From: SXRF01 sp039808985
GTDB taxonomy: Bacteria > Pseudomonadota > Alphaproteobacteria > Rickettsiales > SXRF01
DNA: 26,406 nt
Direction of reading: 5' to 3'
NCBI GenBank assembly: GCA_039808985.1
Contig: JBDHUC010000029.1
Coordinates: forward strand, 1 to 26,406
Position numbers and translations under genes: made by a program. This document shows positions 21,933 through 26,406 of the stretch, in pieces. A model generated the notes under the pieces. That model was not told the origin of the DNA. It saw nothing but the letters and a program-made list of their open reading frames with translations, and did not search any database. Positions within the stretch are counted from its first letter, which is position 1. Every line of letters begins with the position of its first letter.

Positions 21933-24752
21933 ATGACCACCAAAAAACTTTTCCTCATCGACGGCTCCGGTTTTATTTTCCGCGCCTACCATGCCTTGCC
22001 GCCCCTTACCAGCCCAAAAGGAGTGCCTGTAGGCGCTGTGGTTGGTTTTATGAATATGATGATAAAACTTATGGAAAATTCCAACCCCACCCATGTTGCG
22101 GTTATTTTCGATGCATCACGCATAACCTTCCGCAACCGCATCTATCCCGAATACAAAGCACACCGCCCTCCTGCCCCTGACGACTTAATACCTCAGTTCC
22201 CTTTGGTGCGCGAAGCAACCCGTGCATTGAACCTGCCCTGCATTGAACTCGAAGACTATGAGGCCGATGACATAATCGCAACTTACGCAAAGCAGGCGCA
22301 AGCGCAGGGCATTGAAGTCACCATCGTATCATCGGATAAGGATTTGATGCAGCTTATTGGAAGCGGCATAGAGATGTATGATGCGATGAAAAACAAAATA
22401 ATCGGTGCTCCGGAAGTGTTTGAGAAATTCGGCGTGAAACCTGATAAGGTCCTGGAAGTTTTATCACTCATTGGCGATAGCTCCGACAATGTGCCAGGCA
22501 TCGCCGGAATAGGCCCAAAAACTGCCGCCGAACTTATAAACACTTATGGCGACCTGGAAACCCTGCTGGAAAAAGCACAGGAAATAAAACAGCCAAAACG
22601 ACGCGAAACCATAATAAATTCCGCCGATATGGCCAGGCTTTCCAAACAGCTTATAACGCTTAAAGAAGATGTACCGCTACCTCTTGTGATGGATGAGCTT
22701 ATACTTAAAAAATATGACAATGACATCCTGCTGCCTTTCCTGCGCGAATATGGGTTTAAAGCCTTGCTTGCAAAAATGGAGAAAGCCTCTGGTGTAAAGC
22801 AGCAAGCAGTACATGAAACAGCGCCAAAACCAGAGGCCCAAAGCCGCCCCAAGACAAATTATGAAGTTATTTCCAGCATTGATGAGCTGCAAAAATGGGT
22901 AAAGGCAGCGCAAAAATCCGGTATAGTTGCCTTCGATACCGAAACAACCTCGCTTGATCCTCTTAAAGCCGAACTGGTGGGCTTCTCATTAAGCATTGAA
23001 GCCGGAAGCGCGTGCTATGTACCGCTTGGACATAAGGATTCAGGATTCAAGATTCAGGATTCAGAAAGCAAGAATAAGAAAGAAACTTCTAATCTTGACT
23101 TATTTTCTTATCCTCCCCCGAATCCTGAACCCCGAATCCTGAACCCCGACCAAATTCCTCTGCCCCAAGCCATTGCCGCGCTAAAACCCCTTCTCGAAGA
23201 TGAAAGCGTTTTGAAGATAGGGCAGAATATAAAATACGACATGCTAATAATGCAGCAGCATGGAATAAATATAACAGCATTTGATGACACTATGCTGCTT
23301 TCTTACGTGCTGTATGCCGGATTGCACGGCCATGGAATGGACGAGATTTCCGAGCGTTACCTGGGCATAAAACCAATAAGCTATAGTGAAGTGACCGGAA
23401 CCGGAAAAAACAAACTGCGTTTCGATGAAGTGGAAATTGAAAAAGCAACCGCCTATGCCGCTGAAGATGCTGATATAACCCTGCGCCTGTGGCAGAATTT
23501 AAAACCAAAACTCGCACAGGAAAAACTACTCGCTTTATATGAAACTATTGAACGGCCATTGGTTGCTGTACTTGAGCGCATGGAACTGCGCGGAATCAAG
23601 GTTGATCTGCCGCAGCTTGCTGCACTCTCTAAGGATTTTGCAGGCCGCATGGGCGAATATGAACGCGAAATATATGCGCTTGCCGGACGCGAATTCAATG
23701 TTGCATCGCCTAAGCAGCTTGGTGAAATTCTGTTCGATGAAATGAAACTTGAAGGCGGCAAGAAATCCGATAAGTCCGGCGCCTATGGAACAGATAGCGG
23801 TGTATTGGAAGATCTTGCGGAGCAAGGCCACGCACTGCCACAAAAAATCCTCGACTGGCGGCAGCTTGCTAAGCTGAAAAGCACCTATACCGACTCGCTG
23901 GCAAACCAGGTAAACCCAAAGACCGGACGGGTGCATACCAACTTCGCAATGGCCATCGCCTCAACCGGCCGCCTAAGTTCCAACGACCCGAATTTACAGA
24001 ATATCCCCATCCGCAGCATCGAAGGAAAAAAAATCCGCCATACATTCGTAGCCAATGCTGGATCATTATTACTGGCCGCCGATTACTCGCAGATAGAGCT
24101 GCGCCTGCTTGCCCATGTCGCCGACATCCCCACCCTGAAGGAGGCATTTAAGAACGGCGATGATATACATGCCATAACTGCAAGCCAGATGTTTGGCGTG
24201 CCGGTTTCGGAAGTTGACGGCGAATTGCGCCGCCGCGCCAAAACCATAAATTTCGGCATAATTTACGGCATAAGCGCCCATGGCCTTGCCACCCGCCTTG
24301 GCATAGGGCGCTCAGAAGCCGGGGCTTATATCGAGCGTTATTTCACGCAATATCCCGGAATCCGCGCCTATATGGAGGAATGCAAAGCTTTCGCGCGTGA
24401 GCATGGCTATGTCGAAACCTTATTCGGCCGCCGCTGCCATGTGCCTTACATACTCGATAAAAATGCCGCCCGCCGCCAGTTCCATGAGCGCGCCGCTATC
24501 AACGCGCCACTTCAGGGAACCGCCGCCGACATCATAAAACGCGCTATGATAGCAATAGACCGTAAACTGGAAGCAATGCCGGAAGTAAAAATGCTTTTGC
24601 AGGTGCATGACGAGCTGGTGTTTGAGGTCGCAGAAAATGCCGTCGAAAACGCCAAGCCCATAATCAAAAAAGCTATGGAACATGCAGCCGAACTCTCAGT
24701 GCCATTGACGGTAGAGATAGGAGTTGGTAAAAACTGGGGCGAAGCACATTAA
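21933..24752 (+). CDS. polA: DNA polymerase I carrying an in-frame palindromic insert
   Basis: A 939-aa enzyme for Okazaki-fragment maturation and repair. The 5' nuclease domain (1 to about 290) has 'LIDGSGFIFRAYHA', 'YKAHR' and 'GDSSDNVPGIAGIGPKTAA'. The 3'-5' exonuclease is intact: Asp335/Glu337 ('FDTETT'), Asp436 ('NIKYDM'), Tyr508/Asp512 ('YAAEDAD'). The polymerase has motif A Asp717 ('ADYSQIELR'), motif B Lys770/Phe774 ('KTINFGIIYG') and motif C Asp893 ('VHDELVF'). Residues 369-406 are foreign: a repeat-derived loop between Exo I and Exo II, where E. coli has a short link. No Shine-Dalgarno is visible before the ATG because a repeat abuts it. Confidence 0.97.
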   Translation: MTTKKLFLIDGSGFIFRAYHALPPLTSPKGVPVGAVVGFMNMMIKLMENSNPTHVAVIFDASRITFRNRIYPEYKAHRPPAPDDLIPQFPLVREATRALNLPCIELEDYEADDIIATYAKQAQAQGIEVTIVSSDKDLMQLIGSGIEMYDAMKNKIIGAPEVFEKFGVKPDKVLEVLSLIGDSSDNVPGIAGIGPKTAAELINTYGDLETLLEKAQEIKQPKRRETIINSADMARLSKQLITLKEDVPLPLVMDELILKKYDNDILLPFLREYGFKALLAKMEKASGVKQQAVHETAPKPEAQSRPKTNYEVISSIDELQKWVKAAQKSGIVAFDTETTSLDPLKAELVGFSLSIEAGSACYVPLGHKDSGFKIQDSESKNKKETSNLDLFSYPPPNPEPRILNPDQIPLPQAIAALKPLLEDESVLKIGQNIKYDMLIMQQHGINITAFDDTMLLSYVLYAGLHGHGMDEISERYLGIKPISYSEVTGTGKNKLRFDEVEIEKATAYAAEDADITLRLWQNLKPKLAQEKLLALYETIERPLVAVLERMELRGIKVDLPQLAALSKDFAGRMGEYEREIYALAGREFNVASPKQLGEILFDEMKLEGGKKSDKSGAYGTDSGVLEDLAEQGHALPQKILDWRQLAKLKSTYTDSLANQVNPKTGRVHTNFAMAIASTGRLSSNDPNLQNIPIRSIEGKKIRHTFVANAGSLLLAADYSQIELRLLAHVADIPTLKEAFKNGDDIHAITASQMFGVPVSEVDGELRRRAKTINFGIIYGISAHGLATRLGIGRSEAGAYIERYFTQYPGIRAYMEECKAFAREHGYVETLFGRRCHVPYILDKNAARRQFHERAAINAPLQGTAADIIKRAMIAIDRKLEAMPEVKMLLQVHDELVFEVAENAVENAKPIIKKAMEHAAELSVPLTVEIGVGKNWGEAH
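23037..23150 (+). repeat. In-frame palindromic element inside polA (38 codons)
   Basis: The left arm has GATTCAGGATTCA-type units from 23036 (GGATTCAGGATTCAAGATTC...), and the right arm has CGAATCCTGAACCCCGAATC-type units to 23147. Reverse-complemented, the right arm matches the left in two TTCAGGATTC blocks and in ATAAGAAA. Its 114 nt encode residues 369-406, rich in Lys, Ser, Asn, Pro and Glu ('DSGFKIQDSESKNKKETSN...'), with no frame break. This resembles the Rickettsia palindromic elements known from coding genes. Confidence 0.85.
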
Positions 24753-24802
24753 AAAAGCCATTTTTAGAAGTTGCCCAACGGCAAAGATATATTGAGGTAA
24801 AT

Positions 24803-24967
24803 ATGCGGAAAATCAGGACAATTGAAGAAAAAGGTAAAATCTTTGCGGTGATTCCTCTTAAGGATTACAAAAAACTTCGCGCTGATGCTGAGATGAATTA
24901 CGATATAGCAACTTATGATTCTGCTATTTCCCGTGTGCTTGATGTATCATTAGACGATCTGCTCTAG
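24803..24967 (+). CDS. Orphan Phd/YefM-like antitoxin (short)
   Basis: A 54-aa protein with GAGGT (24794-24798) five bases from its ATG. 'GKIFAVIPLKDYKKLRADAEMNYDIATYDSAISRVL' has the pattern of small antitoxins of the Phd/YefM-like kind ('FAVIPL.DY..L..D.E...DI..YD.A..R'). Those are normally 70-90 residues and paired with a RelE- or Fic-type toxin; here the end is shortened to 'DVSLDDLL' and no toxin gene follows, as the LysR gene begins 8 bp later. It could be a solitary or relic antitoxin, or a small regulator. The strong ribosome site supports expression. Confidence 0.5.
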   Translation: MRKIRTIEEKGKIFAVIPLKDYKKLRADAEMNYDIATYDSAISRVLDVSLDDLL

Positions 24968-24974
24968 AAACATC

Positions 24975-25877
24975 ATGATGGATTGGGATAAGCTCCGGGT
25001 TTTTCATACTGTCGCAACCGCGCACAGCTTCACCCGTGCTGGGGAAGTTCTAAACCTTAGCCAATCGGCTATCAGCCGCCAGATAAGCGCACTTGAAGAA
25101 AACCTCCAGGTATCGCTTTTTACTCGTCATGCCCGTGGGCTTATGCTCACCGAGCAGGGAGATATATTATTTCGCACTGTAAGTGATGTGCTCACCCGCC
25201 TTTCCACTGCCGAAAATGCCCTGCTTGAAAGCAAGGAACGCCCACGTGGACCACTTAAAATAACTGCCCCTGTCGCCATCGGCACAACCTGGTTAACGCA
25301 GCGCATGCGCGAATTCAGCGAAACGTACCCTGAAATTGATATTACAATACTGGTTGATGACCGGGAATTGGATCTGACCATGCGTGAAGCCGATGTCGCC
25401 ATACGCTTGTTCCCAGCCAAACAACCAGACCTTATCCAGAAAAAACTTACGGTATTAAACAACTCAATCTATGCTTCCAACGATTACCTGCGTATATATG
25501 GCGTCCCCAAAAAACCGCAGGATCTCGAACAACACCGGCTTGTATTATTCGCCGAAGACCAGAAACAGCCATTTGCCGAAGTGAACTGGATATTAAAAAC
25601 ATTCAAAACAATTGATAACCCTGTGAAGCCGCCATTTAAAATAAACAGCCTGTTTGGTATGCTCCGCGCAGTAAAAAGCGGGATCGGCATTGCAGGCCTT
25701 CCTGACTATATGGTGCAGAGCAAAAATATCTCAAAGCTTTTGCCGGAAATAAGCGGCCCCAAAACCGATGTTTACCTTCTTTATTCATCAGAGATGCGCC
25801 ACTCCAAAAGAATCAATGTTTTCAAAGAGTTCCTACTTAGGAAGCTAGCCGAATACGGACTTGGCCGGGCCTCTTAG
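24975..25877 (+). CDS. LysR-family transcriptional regulator
   Basis: A 300-aa regulator; ATG codons at 24975 and 24978 are both possible. The winged HTH spans residues about 4-62 ('WDKLRVFHTVATAHSFTRAGEVLNLSQSAISRQISALEENL'). The effector-binding domain follows ('GPLKITAPVAIGTTWLTQRMREFSETYPEIDITILVDD', 'READVAIRLFP'). 'MDWDKLRVFH' is the start of an alphaproteobacterial LysR group that I recall next to thioredoxin reductase (trxB) genes, but trxB is not in this window. The target is unknown; the gene is downstream of the antitoxin-like gene and possibly co-transcribed. No divergent target gene exists here. Confidence 0.93.
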   Translation: MMDWDKLRVFHTVATAHSFTRAGEVLNLSQSAISRQISALEENLQVSLFTRHARGLMLTEQGDILFRTVSDVLTRLSTAENALLESKERPRGPLKITAPVAIGTTWLTQRMREFSETYPEIDITILVDDRELDLTMREADVAIRLFPAKQPDLIQKKLTVLNNSIYASNDYLRIYGVPKKPQDLEQHRLVLFAEDQKQPFAEVNWILKTFKTIDNPVKPPFKINSLFGMLRAVKSGIGIAGLPDYMVQSKNISKLLPEISGPKTDVYLLYSSEMRHSKRINVFKEFLLRKLAEYGLGRAS

Positions 25878-25980
25878 CTATGCATTTTTTGCATATCTGA
25901 GCTGTTTTTTTGGCACTACTAACCATTTACGTAATATGTATATTGGCACAGAATGATACATAAAACTGTAATGTTCATTT

Positions 25981-25994
25981 CAGGCTTAAGCCTG
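25981..25994. promoter_or_regulatory. Perfect 14-bp palindrome
   Basis: CAGGCTTAAGCCTG is fully symmetrical and lies in the 267-bp gap between the LysR gene and tRNA-Thr. It may be an operator or the first stem of the termination region, which ends with the hairpin at 26015. Otherwise the gap holds only AT-rich DNA. Confidence 0.3.
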
Positions 25995-26014
25995 ATTACC
26001 TCCCTGTAAGCCTC

Positions 26015-26043
26015 AACCGGACCTTAACGGTCCGGTTTTTTTT
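26015..26043 (+). terminator. Intrinsic terminator
   Basis: AACCGGACC (26015-26023), loop TTAAC, GGTCCGGTT (26029-26037), continuing into an unbroken T-run to 26043. A canonical Rho-independent terminator, 137 bp after the LysR stop, and the clearest one in the window. Confidence 0.92.
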
Positions 26044-26144
26044 ATGCAATAATTAAAGAATACGTATTTACAGCCCACTTAAAATAATTATATAAGTGCA
26101 TCCTTACATTTACAAACTCGTCTTGACAAAAAAGAGTTTATTAT

Positions 26145-26219
26145 GCCGCTTTAGCTCAGGGGTAGAGCAACCGCCTTGTAAGCGGTAGGTCATCTGTTCA
26201 AATCAGATAAGCGGCACCA
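26145..26219 (+). tRNA. tRNA-Thr (UGU)
   Basis: A 75-nt tRNA: acceptor GCCGCTT/AAGCGGC, D-arm GCTC/GAGC, anticodon stem ACCGC/GCGGT around CTTGTAA (anticodon TGT), T-arm ATCTG/CAGAT with TTCAAAT, and an encoded CCA. TTGACA at 26123-26128 lies only 16 bp before the mature 5' end, too close to serve as its -35, so the promoter is unclear. It is followed by tandem copies of its own 3' half. Confidence 0.97.
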
Positions 26220-26406
26220 TTCCCTAATTTGCGGTTGCTCTTAAATTATCTGCTCGCAGTAGCTCGCAGCGGCGCCTTGTAAGCCGTAGGTCATCTGTTC
26301 AAATCAGATAAGCGGCACCATTCCCTAATTTGCGGTTGCTCTTAAATTATCTGCTCGCAGTAGCTCGCAGCGGCGCCTTGTAAGCCGTAGGTCATCTGTT
26401 CAAATC
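26173..26406 (+). repeat. 101-bp tandem repeats of the tRNA-Thr 3' half
   Basis: Units begin at 26173, 26274 and 26375 (period 101); the third runs off the window. Each contains the anticodon loop, variable and T arms, the 3' acceptor strand and CCA, then a common 50-nt spacer. Copies 2 and 3 read GGCGCCTTGTAAGCCG instead of the functional ACCGC...GCGGT stem and lack a tRNA 5' half, so they are not tRNA genes. Confidence 0.9.

Noticed and set aside
26123..26128. TTGACA as the tRNA-Thr promoter -35
   Set aside because: The mature tRNA begins 16 bp later, so the -10 would fall in the tRNA itself.
26173..26406. CRISPR-like or multiple tRNA-Thr array
   Set aside because: The whole 101-bp unit, including the 'spacer', is identical between copies, and copies 2-3 lack a tRNA 5' half and a sound anticodon stem.

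Overview
The window looks like a chromosome segment of an alphaproteobacterium that is not a classical rhizobial or rhodobacterial type. Evidence: a zapA - 6S RNA - 5-formyl-THF cyclo-ligase - YmdB block on one strand, an 'MDWDKLRVFH' LysR regulator, a recombinase/DUF2924 cassette of the kind found in alphaproteobacterial mobile DNA, and repeated palindromic elements, one of them inserted in frame inside polA as in Rickettsia. AT-rich intergenic regions and many low-complexity or lineage-specific proteins would fit a host-associated or predatory lineage, but the exact order cannot be fixed from sequence alone.

Layout. (1) 1-5778 is part of an integrated element that continues off the left edge. 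It has a divergent cro/cI-like switch (1726-2007 minus, 2100-2684 plus). The left arm carries a DUF1376 replication-type protein and a DUF6456-like protein. The right operon holds a membrane peptide, an XRE regulator, a DUF2924 protein, a serine recombinase and a KorB/ParB-like HTH protein. An 8-bp motif, TGCAATTT, recurs in both control regions and probably marks the operators. (2) 5779-7621 holds non-coding DNA, tRNA-Ser(UGA) with an 82-bp tandem duplication of its 5' end, and rho. (3) 7622-9915 is a Fur-box promoter driving an exported TIGR03118-type beta-propeller with an inserted EF-hand loop, plus a partner protein. (4) 9938-12565 is a large DUF2339 membrane protein. (5) 12726-15192 is glpX overlapping an ALDH7-like aldehyde dehydrogenase. 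(6) 15193-15961 holds a 185-bp inverted-repeat element and a strongly structured leader ahead of a 100-aa orphan. (7) 15995-18010 (minus) is zapA, 6S RNA, fthC and ymdB. (8) 18230-21159 is a pair of unrecognised helical, soluble-looking proteins, the first with a long Pro/Ala-rich linker. (9) 21163-24752 is an esterase and polA, divergent, separated only by a palindromic element whose relative sits in frame inside polA. (10) 24803-25877 is an orphan Phd-like antitoxin and a LysR regulator. (11) 26015-26406 is an intrinsic terminator, tRNA-Thr(UGU) and 101-bp tandem repeats of its 3' half running off the window.

The strongest candidates for something new are the palindromic-element family that invades genes and promoters (polA, fthC 3' end, polA/esterase promoter), the tRNA-derived tandem repeats at both tRNA genes, the structured leader at 15483-15654, the uncharacterised 18230-21159 pair, and the element's switch with apparently leaderless transcripts on both sides.
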